A DNA stretch of 64,000 nucleotides from Piscicola geometra (GCA_943735955.1 OX030966.1:3057011-3121010), one strand, 5' to 3'; counted from the first letter of the stretch, positions 21,826 through 34,090 are shown. The notes: generated from the letters alone by a model not told the origin. Numbers and translations are program-made.

Positions 21826-22471
21826 ATTTATTTTCAAAACGAAAACGAAAATAAAAACTATAATTATTTCCAAAACGAAACTGAAATAAAAACTATAATT
21901 ATTTTCAAAACGAAAATAAAATAAATTTTTATGATATGCCATAATATGCAAATGAATAACTTTTATAAAAAATATATGTCTTTGTAATAAAAAGTATCTT
22001 TGGGCTTTATGAAAGTAGCGCCATTTATAAAACGTTATTTTATTACCGCTTCGTTTTGTGAATTAAATTATCACTTATTTTAACCATAGATTTGTTGTTA
22101 TACTTCAAATTTGTTATTAATCAATAATTCACGTAATCATATAATATTTCAATTGACTGTTAATTTTTTAAACTCATTTGTTGTTAATATACAGTTCTAT
22201 TTACCGTTTCATTTTATGATCAATTAATTTTTTTAGATATAAAAAAATAGTGTTCTAAGTTGTAAATTAATATATTCTCAAAACTGAAATGAAAATAAAA
22301 ACTTTAATTATTTTCAAAACTGAAACGAAAATAAAAACTATAATTATTTTCAAAACGAAAACGAAAAAAAAAACTATAATTATTTTCAAAACGAAAATAA
22401 AAACTATAATTAATTCCAAAACGAAACTGAAATAAAAACTTTAATTATTTTATGAAACGAAAATAACACTG
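21787..22471. mobile_element. 685-bp hAT-like MITE inserted in the LINE
   Basis: Starts CAGTGTTATCTTCG and ends with the reverse complement CGAAAATAACACTG. The flanking octamer CTTGGCAG occurs at 21779-21786 and again at 22472-22479, the 8-bp duplication expected of hAT transposition. Both ends carry several copies of a repeat of about 30 bp (AAAACGAAAATAAAAACTAT). It has no transposase. Without it the LINE frame meets a TAG immediately after the insertion point. Confidence 0.92.
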
Positions 22472-22735
22472 CTTGGCAGTAGCTTTCTAAGATTGAGGTA
22501 GACCATGTTGTTATTGATGGCGAAGATATTGAACTATCCTCTCAAGCAACTAATCTGGGTTTTATTTTAGATAAAAAACTAACAATGAATGAACACATTA
22601 AGCATTTGACCGGCACAAGTTCTTATTTAGCTGCGCAAATTAATGTCAATCAGAAGGTCATTAACTATTGCTACCACACAAGGTCTGGTACATGCGTTCA
22701 TTCACTCTCGGTTGGACTAGTGCAACAGTCTTTTT

Positions 22736-23164
22736 TTGGGTTTACCTGAGAGATCGATTGGCATGCTTCGGTCCATTCAGAATCGTGCTGCTAAAGTTAT
22801 AGTTGGCGCATATAAATATGACCACGTCACACCTATTTTTAAGGAAATCCATGGGTTGAGAGTTGATAAACGAATTATTTTTAAGATATGCATGTTGATG
22901 TATAAGTACTTAAATGGACGTGCACCAAAATACCTTATGGATAGGTGCACTTTGAAAACAATCACTTTGCAACCCTATCGATTGCGTTCTGATGAGGTGA
23001 ACTACTTGGCTGTTCCACCCACATGTTTAAAAATAGAAGCAAGACAATTTTCTTTGTCTGGCCCTCTTGTATGGAACAGCCTGCCAAATCAATTGCGGCA
23101 GCCGGGTTCAACGGTTAAGATGTTTAGTGATATGCTGAAAACATATCTGTTTTCACTGTCATGA
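22736..23164 (+). pseudogene. LINE ORF2 C-terminal region
   Basis: Open frame of 142 codons with Q-N-R-A-A-K-V-I-V-G-A, H-G-L-R-V-D-K-R-I-I-F-K and WNSLPNQLRQPGS. It is the conserved domain found after the RT in many CR1/L2/Jockey-group elements. It ends just before the 3' tail. Confidence 0.8.
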
Positions 23165-23234
23165 AATTAATTTTTAGAGCGCTATTGAGATCTAATAAAT
23201 GGCGCTATATAAATACTCTGATAGATAGATATAT

Positions 23235-23700
23235 GTATATAGATAAAAGAACAATCAACCTTAAAAATCAAATCTCACCCACATAACCACGATCATCATT
23301 GCCACAGAATAATTGTCTTTACCAATACAGCATTTAATCTTCTCCACATAACCAATATTTCTACTACAGCATAATCTTTACCATATCATCTTCATGCCCA
23401 CAAAACAGAATCATAATTTTTCTTAATCTTTTTGCCACTGATGTTGAGGCTGCGGTGAATAAGAATTCTTCGCCAACACTGGAACCGTTGTTGTTGTGGC
23501 AAGTTTTCTCTTTTTTTGTCGCTGCTCACCTAGTTCTCTGCGGCCCTCTTGGATTGCTGCGGCCATACCTTAAAAGACTCAAAACGACCAAAAATACTAT
23601 TTAATTTCATTTAAGTTTTTAACATTTAAAAATACTATACGCAAAACCGTTTATTCCACAAATTCATTTGAGCGGCACCCAAAATTGCAGAGACATTCAA
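23235..23700. repeat. Host repeat flanking the LINE, reverse complement of 11206-11470 and 12520-12620
   Basis: AGAACAATCAACCTTAAAAA through CAACACTGGAA is the inverted counterpart of the repeat at 11206-11470. Sequence at 23581-23700 (CCGTTTATTCCACAAATTCA) is the inverted counterpart of 12530-12620. Confidence 0.75.
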
Positions 23701-24983
23701 CTCTTATTATTCAAATAAAACAATTAAACAGTAAAATTTATTAGTTCAAATACAAATACAGATTATGGTCTAATTTTTTCTATATTCGTTGAATTTTATT
23801 GTCTTGTAGAAGAAAAGATGTATTGCATTGAAATTTTTTACAGTTTTTTTATTCTATATTTAAATAATTTATGTTTTTTGAGTGCACTTGACTTAAAAAA
23901 TTTCATGATTTCAACGATATTTAAAGTTATAGTTGTGTATTAAATATTTAATTAAACATCATTTCATCATAAAAAGTCCTCTTCTAAAAAATATTGAAAT
24001 GTGCTAATTTAAGGCTAATTCATTAATTGATTGCATTGTATTGTAAATTAATTTCTCAACTTTTAGTTTGGCGGCACTTGAATTGCAAGAAATGTCAAAA
24101 TAAATATTTTATTGAATAAAAATTTGAAGTTATATAATTAAGAATTGAAAAAAACAGAAGAATAATTATATTTTTGAGAATAAATAATTTTTGCTTTCTC
24201 TAAAACTCAATATTTTTTGAAATAAATTATTAAATGTAATTTCTATTAGCTAAACTTATAAGTTTTGAGTTGAGAGTACATAAATTTAAATGAGCTTCAA
24301 AAAAAACAAAAATAAACTTTGTTGAACAAAAGTTGTATGTTATACAATTAAAAAAAAACAATAAAAAAGTAAAATTATTTTAATATAGCAACAAAATAGA
24401 ATCTCAAGTTAATAATTCTTCGGTTAACTCATTAATTTGAAAATTTTATTAAATTGTTTTTGAATTTTAAGTCGTAAATTAAAATATATAAAAAACACAT
24501 TGTTGAAAAATAAATTGTTATTTCATATTTAAAATAAATGTTTCATAATTGTTTTAATTTAGCAAAAAAATAGATTTTAAAGTTAATATTTTTAAAAACT
24601 TATTTATTTGAATTTTTTATTTAACCCCTCTTGAGTGTTGAGTCGTAAATAAAGAGATAAAAATTTATGGACCAAAAATTTAATGTTTTAATACAAATCT
24701 TAATTTTTTATAAAAATAAAATTCTGAAAATTTAATAATTTTTAAACTTTTGTGCATTGAATTATCACATTTCATTGTACTTATATAAATAAATTCATAA
24801 GTAATTTTTTTAGTTGCACTTAAATTTTCATAAGTTGAAAAATTTTTTTTTATAGAATGAAGTTAGAGAAAAAGTATAATTTTGCATTTTAAAAAATTTA
24901 ATAAATGTTTTAAAATAATTTTTAAATAATTTATTTAATGGATAAAAAAATATTGAAAAATATAATAAAGATGTGATGAAGTC

Positions 24984-24991
24984 TATATAAA
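24984..24991 (+). promoter_or_regulatory. TATA box of SP2
   Basis: TATATAAA, 75 bp upstream of the SP2 start codon, in the same context as in SP1. Confidence 0.65.
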
Positions 24992-25058
24992 CTCGAAAGA
25001 ATTTAGCTTTTCCAACTTATTCGACTACTCTACAAGACTTCGAGTTTCCTAATTCGAA

Positions 25059-27316
25059 ATGTTCCTGAGACGTGTTTTGGTGGTCCTTTTGCTGGTAGTT
25101 TGCTTCCAGAGGTGTGTGAGTTTTTTCATCCCGAGATATTTAAAAAAAACTTTTTATTATAGTTTATGTAAATAAAAAAAGTAAACAAATTAATTTTTTT
25201 AAACATTAAAAAGTATATTTTGATAAAAAATTCTTATTATTCAAGCCGCAACCCACAGTGTCGCTAAAGGTCACAGTTTAAATGGACGGGCCCTCAGAGG
25301 TGGATTCAAGCGTCTGTTTGTTGAAAGAGAAATGAGTGGATATGGTGCTAAGGGTGTTGGTGGTGATGATGAAGAAGAAACAGATGAGTTGGTGCAGACT
25401 TTGATTGATCGCTTGACGAAGAGAAAAACTGTGAAAGGAAAGAACTCGGAAAAGTATCCGAAGCAAACTCAAGAACCATCTGATCCTTCTTGTGGCATTC
25501 CTGCCATCAAACCCAATACTGGAGCGAGAATTACTAATGGAGAAGAAGCCGTGCCTCATTCGTGGCCTTGGCAGGTAAGAGGGGACTCAGGTGAATAAGT
25601 TCTTTTATTTCTTCTTTTACCCATAAAGTGCGGAGCTCTTCTGGAGCTCACCTTGGTGATGGTAAGAATCGAACCCACGATAGTGAAATGAACGCCAAGC
25701 GTTTTACCGCTATGCTATTCCGCCATGGAAAGAATTGGATTAAGTTATTTTGTAAGGCTCTTAAATAAGTCGGAGTGTATTTTGGATGGGATGAAGTTGT
25801 AGTAAAATTATGTGTTGAGTTTAACAGCCAGTTTTACTTAATTTATTTTTGGATTAGAATCTGAAATATTTATTTAGAATTGTTTTACTATTTAAAAACA
25901 CATTTAAAGATTTTGAAAAATGTCAAAGGAGTTTTTTATTATCACAATCAGGTGCTAGTTAGAGAATTCAGAAGTGATGCAGTATATGGATGTGGTGGTT
26001 CCATCCTTTCAGCCACTGTTGTTCTAACTGCAGCCCATTGCGTGTGTGTGGTGATTGTAGTAGTGTGTTTAAGGTGTTGTGGTAGTGTTTTGTAGTAGTG
26101 TGGTCTAATTATATGTTTATTCGTGTGTTTAATGAGTGTGTTGTATAGATTTTGTAGTGGTGTGTTGAGACTTTGTGTTGTTATTATGTAATTTTACTTG
26201 TTTTTGTGGATTGTTTTAGTGGTGTGTCGCATGAGTGTGTTTTAGCAGTTATTCATAGGGGTTTAATTTAGTATTTACAAAATGCAGCTTCTTTCAGCTT
26301 TTCAATTCGGAACTTAAACTTCAATGCAACCATCCTCCCTTTTAGCGATTACGCAGCCGAAGGCAACGGGAGAGTAGAAATAACAGCAGGTAATAGTAAT
26401 ATAAAGAGAAATAATAAAGAATATTAAAAATTTAGTTGAAAATTAAATGTACAATCAGACGGCGTGTTTCCATTTCCGCTAATCTGTCTGAGAAGTTGAA
26501 TATTTCGTCTTTTCCACAGGTGAACACGATAAATCTAGGGATGATGGTCCAACACAGACCCTTCCAGTCGAAAAAGTCATTGTACACCGCCTGTACTTTG
26601 CAAACCAAACAGATGTTAGGTTTGATATCGCGGTCCTTTTATTGAGGTTAGTGGTTGTATGGTGATGGTTTTTAAATAAATAGTTTAGCTTCAGAATGAT
26701 GAATCTCAGATGAGGCATTTTTTCTTTCTCCACCAGCTCGCCTCTAGAATTCAACGATAACGTCAAAGCAATATGTCTTCCCACTAACGACGCAAGCCCT
26801 GATGACTTGTGCTACGCCACTGGTTGGGGAAGAGTAGGCGAAAATGATGAATATACCGATAACACCTTAAACCAAGTGAAACTTCCGATCATCAGCAATG
26901 AAGTGTGCAGACAGTATTATGGTTCAGGACTTCTTGAAACTCATTTGTGCGCAGGCTACAAGGAAGGTGGTAAAGACACTTGCCATGGAGACTCAGGCGG
27001 TCCTTTGGCGTGTCTAAACCGCTCAAATGGTCGTTGGTACGTGCAAGGAGTAATGTCTTTTGGGAGCGCCAATTGTGGAGAACCTGGGGTTCCTGCAGTG
27101 TTCACCAAAGTAACGAAGTTTCTTCCTTGGATCTTTGACCAAACTGAAGGTTTGGGGAATTAGAAAAAATAAATTATAATAGTGTCTTAATTGAGCGGTT
27201 GATTGGGAAGAAGAGCAGGGATTTTTGACAGATTCAATAAGTGCTCAATGGGAGTTTCAAATATTTTGTAGCCTTTCAGAGTCTAATTAATTTTTTCAAT
27301 TTCAGTGAAACCATGA
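25059..27316 (+). CDS. SP2: secreted trypsin-family serine protease with Asp189, about 351 aa
   Basis: Exons 25059-25111, 25259-25574, 25952-26043, 26346-26389, 26520-26646, 26737-27149 and 27306-27316 (a read-through alternative stops at 27163, 352 aa). The layout is identical to SP1: signal peptide [17 protein letters not shown], acidic propeptide with LIDRLTKRK, Arg/ITNG activation site, His (TAAHC), Asp (FDIAV) and Ser297 (CHGDSGGP). Unlike SP1, the S1 pocket residue is Asp291 ([10 protein letters not shown]), so cleavage after Arg/Lys is expected. Exon 5 lacks one codon relative to SP1. All splice sites are intact and no stop interrupts it. Role unknown; a digestive or immune-cascade zymogen are both possible. 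Confidence 0.9.
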
Positions 27317-27719
27317 AAAGAAGAAAACAAGATGTTTTTGAGGTAGAAGAAAGAGACTTCTAAACACTTGAATAACCATTATAATCCTATTTATCCTGTA
27401 TTTCATCTTTTTGGATATTTAACCTCGCTAACAAACATGCATTTTATCTTACTACTTACTCATATCAAACTTATCATATTAGTAAAAACTATATAACAAA
27501 CTTTTACAAAGTAGATTTTTTATTTAATGCAAGAATAACTTTTTTGAGAGGTGGTTGTGAAGATAAATTCTTGATATTTTGAATATGTATTGAATTTGAG
27601 AGTTTTCGACAATGCTTTTCACCTATTCTATTTGATTTGCAGATGGTTTTATATGGGATGCTTTGAGGCTTTTGGAATGGGATTCTTAGAGAGTAGTTCA
27701 ATAAAAGTATATTATTCTT

Positions 27720-29270
27720 TCAGTTTCGTTGTTATTTTTATAAAGCGAATTTGATAATTGAGGTTTCTAACATCGCATATTGTGAACTAAAACTCCGATA
27801 TAAAAAAAGCATTATACTCAATTCATATTAATCAAATAAATAAAAATTTACAGTAAAATTTACCAGTTCAATTACAAATTATATAGTATTATATTATTAT
27901 ATTCAATTTTTAAAATCATGTGCATAAGAAGCTATTTTTACAGATATCACAAAGATAATTCTCCCAGACTCCAAGTATTCGCTTTCGGGCGTGGAATAAT
28001 GCTCCCAAACCTTACTGCCCTAGCTTGATATTTCTAAATGAAAATACAATTTATTTATAAGAATTGCCAATATAATATATATTTTATATATATTTATGGT
28101 CTATATTGCTCACAGCCTGACAGACGCAAGCCATGTTACAATGGTTCTGAAAACCATGGTTCTTATGCGCCAATTGCGCCACTCCACACGACGTACACAT
28201 ATTTCAATGCATACGTCGCAAACACCGCATCATGTACACTAGGTATATGATAGTTCACGGTTTCTCGTCAAGGATTCGAACTGGCGACCTTTAAGCTGCA
28301 AGTCCGACTTCTACCATTTAAGCCATCCCCACTTCCCACTGTTGTTATTATTATTGTTATAATATTATTGTCTCAATAAAAAAAGTATAGTGGCTGCATT
28401 CAAGTTCGATAAATTAAATATTTAAAATAAAAACATTTTAATTAAGTGTTTACACCTTATTTACTAAAACTATAAAGAATACACTCATTAAGATCTTGTA
28501 ACTAGCGCAATAGTAGTAGTAGTAGTTGTTGTCTTATTGAGCACGAGTCTGCTGTGAACAACAAGCATTGATAGCTTGCTACAAGGTTATGCAACCAAGC
28601 ATGGAATATAAAAATTTCTTGTATCGATAGGGTTAGTTAATAACCGAAAATGTGATTATTATTCTGTAAGGGTTAAGGAATGAAATGACTGCTTATTCAA
28701 ATATTTTGTATTCTTTTTATATTATTATTCTATTTTATTTTTATATTGAATAAATAGTCAAATAATGAGAACTTGAAGACCGTATGAGTAAAGTTTTATC
28801 AACAAGAGTTTTGTCCTTTTTTTTAAATAAAACAAACAAAAATTGTGCAAAATCTAGAAAAAAAAATTATGTTTTTTCGTTTTCTATTATTGTGCTCAAA
28901 CATAAATATTTATGTTATGAATAAGAAAAAAATTATACTTGTGGAAAGTGAAATAAACTTGATTGTGAAAAAAAATGGGTGTTGAAATAGCTGAATGACT
29001 ATATGGTCGCATGATTTGACAGATAAATTAACAAAGAGACTACAGAATAAGAAACTAAATAATGAACTGCTATATTTTTATCCGTTTCTTAGAAAAATAA
29101 AAATTCAACTATTTCTATTTTTGTTTATTCGAGTATTGTTGTGACAATGGCTAATATTGTCGTTTCTTAGAAACTTTGAAATCACAGGCAATGAATAGTA
29201 TTTAAATCAAAGCATTTCGGCAATTTTGGCTCGTGAACACGTATTGAAGAATTTATTTTATATTTTTTTA
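27720..29270. other. Intergenic between SP2 and SP3
   Basis: 27720-27950 still resembles the SP1 3' flank and 23705-23850, marking the far edge of the duplicated segment. The rest is AT-rich with a TAGTAG tract near 28509-28530 and no credible gene. Confidence 0.65.
28250..28335 (-). repeat. tRNA-like SINE head
   Basis: On the minus strand GGGGATGGCTTAAATGGTAG gives an A box and CCAGTTCGAATCC a near-consensus B box. The middle resembles a Cys- or Ala-type tRNA, but the acceptor arms do not pair, which argues against a working tRNA gene. Confidence 0.5.
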
Positions 29271-29278
29271 TATATAAA
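29271..29278 (+). promoter_or_regulatory. TATA box of SP3
   Basis: TATATAAA 41 bp upstream of the SP3 start codon, giving a very short predicted 5' leader. Confidence 0.5.
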
Positions 29279-29311
29279 ATTTTACAATTCGTATAAGTTT
29301 ATCGATTTAAA

Positions 29312-32300
29312 ATGACCCCGAGAAGCTTTTTGGTGCTTTTATTGATGTTTACTTGCCTCCAAGGGTATGAAAAATAGTTAAATTTTGGAGTTTCAAAAAA
29401 ATTTACAATCTTAATAATAATTAAGTGAATAATAATTAATGCTTGAGTATAACTTTTAGAGAAGGTTTAGTTAATAAAATATTTTTCAAGGTTGAGTATG
29501 TTATAATACAGTTATTCCTGTGATATTTTAATTCTTTTTCCCCCAACTTAATATACATATAAAAAACATTAAAATACGATCATAAAAACTTAATTCTATT
29601 GGTTGTTTTCCATCAAACAAATACAATCATGTTTTTATTCTTTATAATCCCAATAATTGTGTTAATATCGCATTTTTCAATCTCAAACCCACAGAGTTAA
29701 AAAGACATACGGCAAGGCAAATTTCCAACGCATTTATATGCATTTGGTTGATGATGAAGGAATGGGGGATACTGGTGCTGATGATGATGGTGGTGGAAAT
29801 GATGATGGCAATAGCGTGCCCCTTAATCCTTGGTACCCACTGAAACCACTCGAGGAGATGGAGAAAGAAGGAAATGATGAAGATGCTAATGATAAAAATT
29901 TATCGGTGCGTCGTTTGATTGAGGCATTAACAAAGAAGAATAAAAATAGAAAAAAGATTGTGGATCTGGATTCTATTGCACAACCAAGAACAGGTTATTT
30001 GAATGTGTTTTAAGCCATTCACCAAGTACAAACACTTTCAGAACCTATGTCTATTCCTATATTTTTGTTTTAACAGAATTAATCAATTCTTTATAACTAA
30101 TTAACAAGTTTAACATCCATTTAAATTGAAAAAATAATTAACTATTCCTGGATCCTAGAGGCGAACCCTTGCGGTCCAGAACAGCCTCTGGTGGTTACAG
30201 ACTCTTCAGGGGCGATCATGTCTCCTGGATTCTACAGCGGCAAGTATGCCGACAAGAGCAAATGTAGCTGGAAGTTTTCGGCTGCCACAGGCAAGGTGAT
30301 AAGGCTGAAGTTTCAAGTGATGGATATTGAAGCGAGCAACGATTGCTCGTACGATTCGGTTCAGGTCGGCTTTGGTGGATTTTTTATTTGATTTGCGCTA
30401 TGTAAAAAAAAGTATTTTAATTTTAAACTTTGAGTGAAACTATTATCTTCAAATAGTAGAGTGTTCTACATATTAACGAAGTTTTTGATCCCGTTCATCG
30501 TTAATAGCCTTTGTCTAAAAACCTCTCTAGAGCGTGTAACAAACTATCTGAAAACTCAAATGATTCAAATAATTTCGAAAGGTTATCGCAATAAATTTAA
30601 ATAATTTCACATTTATCTTTACAATTGATTATAAAAACAAATTTTTTTATTATTACTCTCAGGTTTGGGACGTGAGAGATGGAAAAGGATTCAGGCTCGC
30701 GAAATACTGCGGGAGAAGTTTGCCTTTGGAATTGATCCAATCAACCGGTCAATTCATGTTCGTTTATTTCATCAGTGACGAGTCTGACAGCGTGGGAAGG
30801 TTCTCGTTCCAGTGGGACTTCATCGACCCGATGCGTTTGTGGGAGTGGTGCTTTGGAGATTAATTGGTTAAGTTTGAAGAGAATTTTTTTAACTAATAGA
30901 AAATAGCAAACTTTTTTTTAATGTTTAAAAATATATTTTATAAAATCAGAATTTTTTTTCATCAAACCCCATAAACCTCCACAAAGCTCCTAAACCATCC
31001 GATGCTTCTTGTGGCCTTCCATTTATAAAACCGAAGGTTGCTGAGAGAATCGTCAATGGAGAAGTATCCGTACCTCATTCGTGGCCTTGGCAGGTTTGCC
31101 TGGAGTTGTGTGTTATTTATACTTATAAATCTATATTAAATTGTAAAAATGTTAAAATTGAAATTTGATTATAATATGTTCCAAGGTGAAAATTGATAAC
31201 GGGAATAAAAATATCAATTATATTCAAAGAAATAATAATAATTAAATTTATTTTCCAATTATTAAAGATTTTACCAAAACATTTTTCAATCTTGAACATA
31301 TTAACCCAACTTAACCACTCTGTTCAGGTGAGCATTCGCAAAGTGGTCAGTGGTCGTCAGTATCACATGTGTGGTGGCTCTATCATCTCAAACACTGTCA
31401 TTCTGACCGCTGCTCACTGCTTGTAAGTGTGTCCTAATTAATAATTGAAGATTTTCCTACAAAGTCATGATTTTTAAATGAATTAATTTGAAGCTTAAAC
31501 GTTGCCACTCTCCATTCATTTTCACAGCTTCGACGAAACTCACAAGCGCCTAGATAACAGGGCGATAGCAGTAAACGCAGGTTACATATGAAAATTAAAA
31601 TGTTATTAGTGAATAAATAAATAATAATAAGTACTTGATCGCTTGAATAGGCATCTAGGCTATTCATATAATTGCTTTAAACTTCAACTGCGCAAATTTC
31701 TCTTGGTTTCTAAGCATTGGAAAGAAAAACGATCGGTGAGTTAAATTTGTTGTCATCTTTGAAACCTGACCATCTTTTTCTTCCCAGGTGACCATGATCA
31801 AACCACACAAACCGATGGTGCCACACAGAGCCCCCCTATCAAGGATATAATTATCCATCGTTACTACAACGCTTTCTCTGCCAGCAGTCCCTATGATATT
31901 GCCATCATTCTGTTGAGGTGAGCGGTGAAAAAAATTTAAATTATGGTTTGATGATGGTTCTAAAATTAGTTGAATGGTTTAATGGTGGTTTGATTCGGTA
32001 GTTAAATCGCCTATTTTATTCGTCCACCAGCTTACCACTGAAGCTCAATGCAAACGTAGGAACAGTTTGTCTTCCCACGGAGAATCCACGCATTGATGAC
32101 TTGTGCTACTCCACGGGGTGGGGAGACACCAAAGGTGAGTGAGGAGTGAAATGGGGAAATATTGAGTTAAAAATATGGTAAACCAATAATGAGCTGTATA
32201 ATGAACACCAATGTTCATATCGTATCGGTGTTTTCGATAAAACGAACAAAAACATTTAAATCAACGGAAGCTTGCTAAATTAAAATGAAATTTTCTTCCG

Positions 32301-32711
32301 TTAATACATATTGTATATGAAGTTCAACAATAAATGGTATATTGCATCTCAACAAAAGGTCTTCAACTAAAACCACATGAACCCCATTAAGGCACGGGAC
32401 GTGATACCATACTGAACCAGGTGAGACTTCCGATCGTCGGCCAGTCAACTTGCAGACAACCCGACTACTACGGCTCGCAAATTGTCGACACCGTCCTGTG
32501 CGCAGGCTACGAGGAAGGGAAAAGAGATGCATGCCAAGGAGACTCTGGTGGCCCTTTGGTGTGTCAAAACCGTTTGAATGGTCGTTGGTACCTGCAGGGA
32601 GTAGTTTCTTGGGGGGCCGGTTGTGCAGTGGCTAAGAAACCTGGAATTTATACCAGAGTTAACGCCTACCTTTCTTGGATTTCCACTTATGCCAAGGGTG
32701 TGAATCCGTGA
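29312..32711 (+). CDS. SP3: CUB-domain trypsin-like serine protease, 512 aa, intact
   Basis: Ten exons: 29312-29364, 29695-29993, 30159-30364, 30663-30834, 30987-31093, 31328-31422, 31528-31580, 31788-31917, 32031-32134, 32392-32711. Every phase matches and the sum is divisible by three. Signal peptide MTPRSFLVLLLMFTCLQG; Asp/Gly-rich propeptide with RRLIEALTKK; a CUB domain (about residues 118-243: NPCG, SPGFYSGKYADKSKCSW, Y-D-S-V-Q-V-W-D, a second cysteine pair in ASNDCSY and KYCG); then SCGLP and the activation site Arg264-Ile265 (R/IVNG). Triad His309, Asp365, Ser458; Asp452 in the S1 pocket and SWGAGC predict trypsin specificity. CUB plus trypsin proteases are secreted zymogens with protein-binding roles. 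It lies between SP2 and the SP4 array, all in the same orientation. Confidence 0.93.
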
Positions 32712-33530
32712 AAGATTCCTTCAAAGACGTATTTGTGAAAGTTACAGAGTGGAATTTTGGGCATGGAATTTATCGATTTATTTTAATTTCACTAATTGCA
32801 TAAAAATAAACGAAATTGAAGATGAAATTAACTCATTGAAACTTAAGTAGTTTTTTTATATTCTTTTCTAAGTTCTTGTTAAAAAAATGTTTAATTTGCC
32901 AGTGTCAAAAGTTTAACCTTTTTCCGAAATTGTAACGCTCAAACATGAGACCATTTTCTTTTGTTGGTTTGAATCACGACACAATCAATCAGCTTCAGTA
33001 TGACTAATATATTTTTATTTCATTGTTATGAACATTAGTTAAAAAATATTACATTAAAAATTGTATTTATCAGAACAGATGAAATGTCATAAGCCAAAAA
33101 AATTTGTGAATGAGTTTTTCAACTTCGTGAATTATATTCACAATATAATTAGTTTGAAAAAATTAAAATAATATATTTTTAAATTCAAAAATATGTATTG
33201 GCATTCTTAGCTTACCAGATTTTCTTGATTCAAAATTAAGTTAACAGTTAATTACTTGAATAAGTAAATTATTCCAAACTAAAAAAGATTATGTTCGTGT
33301 TTCAAAAGAGGGATTAAACGATGACGGACTCAAAAAAAATTATTTGAAAGCCAGTGATTCAACTATTTTTGTTCGAATTAATTAGTAGTAATTAAACTTA
33401 TTATTTTAATTATTGTTATTTAAACAATATATTTCTAGCGTTCTAAGTTCATCTCAAACGAATAATCAGTTTTTTCCATAATATTCTAAAGAAAAAAGAT
33501 TCAATAATTTTTTTTTCTAAAAAAGTTAAA
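32712..33530. other. Intergenic between SP3 and SP4
   Basis: AT-rich 3' flank of SP3 and 5' flank of SP4. No coding frame, tRNA or repeat recognised. Confidence 0.6.
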
Positions 33531-33583
33531 ATGATTTTGAAAAGTGTTTTGGGGATTTTCTTGGTGTTAACTTGTCTCCAAAA
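33531..33583 (+). pseudogene. SP4 signal-peptide exon (only copy, upstream of the array)
   Basis: ATG followed by a hydrophobic leader (MILKSVLGIFLVLTCLQ) and an AA/GTAGGA donor in phase 2, exactly the exon-1 plan of SP1, SP2 and SP3. It lies about 80 bp before the start of array unit 1, so units 2-4 have no counterpart. The phase does not fit the downstream propeptide exon at 34091, which needs phase 1. Confidence 0.75.
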
Positions 33584-33702
33584 GTAGGATTAATTTTTCA
33601 ATTTTTAAGTATTATTTTTAAATAATAAAAAAATTATTTGCCATATTCGTGAATAGCATTTCAAGACATCTTAAAAGATGGTTTTTGGGATGGTGAATGA
33701 AC

Positions 33703-33910
33703 GGCGATAGTGTAATGGTTAAGACGCCTGCTCGTTACTCCGAATGTCATGAGTTCAATTCATTCCAACGCCTAGTATAGCTAGTAAGGACAACACTTTA
33801 AAACCGTTTCATTAAAGCAAGAACCAAAGAAAGCAAACATGACAAGACGAATGTCTACTCATGTAAAAGCCTACATTGACGTGCTTATAGCACTGTGATA
33901 TAACGAAGAA
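33703..33910 (+). repeat. tRNA-derived SINE, unit 1
   Basis: GGCGATAGTGTAATGGTTAA gives an A-box-like head and GAGTTCAATTC a B-box-like element about 45 bp later, followed by a tRNA-unrelated body. Copies occur at the same position in units 2, 3 and 4 (about 39058, 44264 and 49470). Confidence 0.6.
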
Positions 33911-34090
33911 AAACACGCTTGTAATCAGTTTAAGTCTTCATTTCCGTGACTAGGCTCTACATTTTAAGCCAGGTTGGATAAACAAGATATTTTAAACATA
34001 CAACGAATGTTGTTTGAATTCGAATTATTTTTTTATAAATACACTACATCTTGAAAAGTATTTTGCGCTTTAGCGACATCAAACCCACAG

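Larger units (their letters stand above)
19284..23232 (+). mobile_element. Degenerate CR1/L2-type LINE between SP1 and SP2, with a nested MITE
   Basis: Reading left to right are the end of an ORF1-like protein, an endonuclease (with AGDFNVRVDRPDHPN), a reverse transcriptase with A-F-x-D-x-S-A-A-F-D, GVPQ and YADD-type motifs, and a typical C-terminal region (R-x-Q-N-R-A-A, W-N-S-L-P). It ends with GGCGCTATATAAATAC and a short GATA tail. It interrupts a host repeat: 19260-19283 and 23235-23300 together match the reverse complement of 11440-11480. Stops, a frameshift near 21570 and the inserted MITE show it is inactive, and the 5' end is truncated. Confidence 0.88.

Noticed and set aside
33703..33773. 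Possible tRNA gene in each array unit
   Set aside because: A and B boxes are recognisable, but acceptor and anticodon stems do not pair; a tRNA-derived SINE explains it better.
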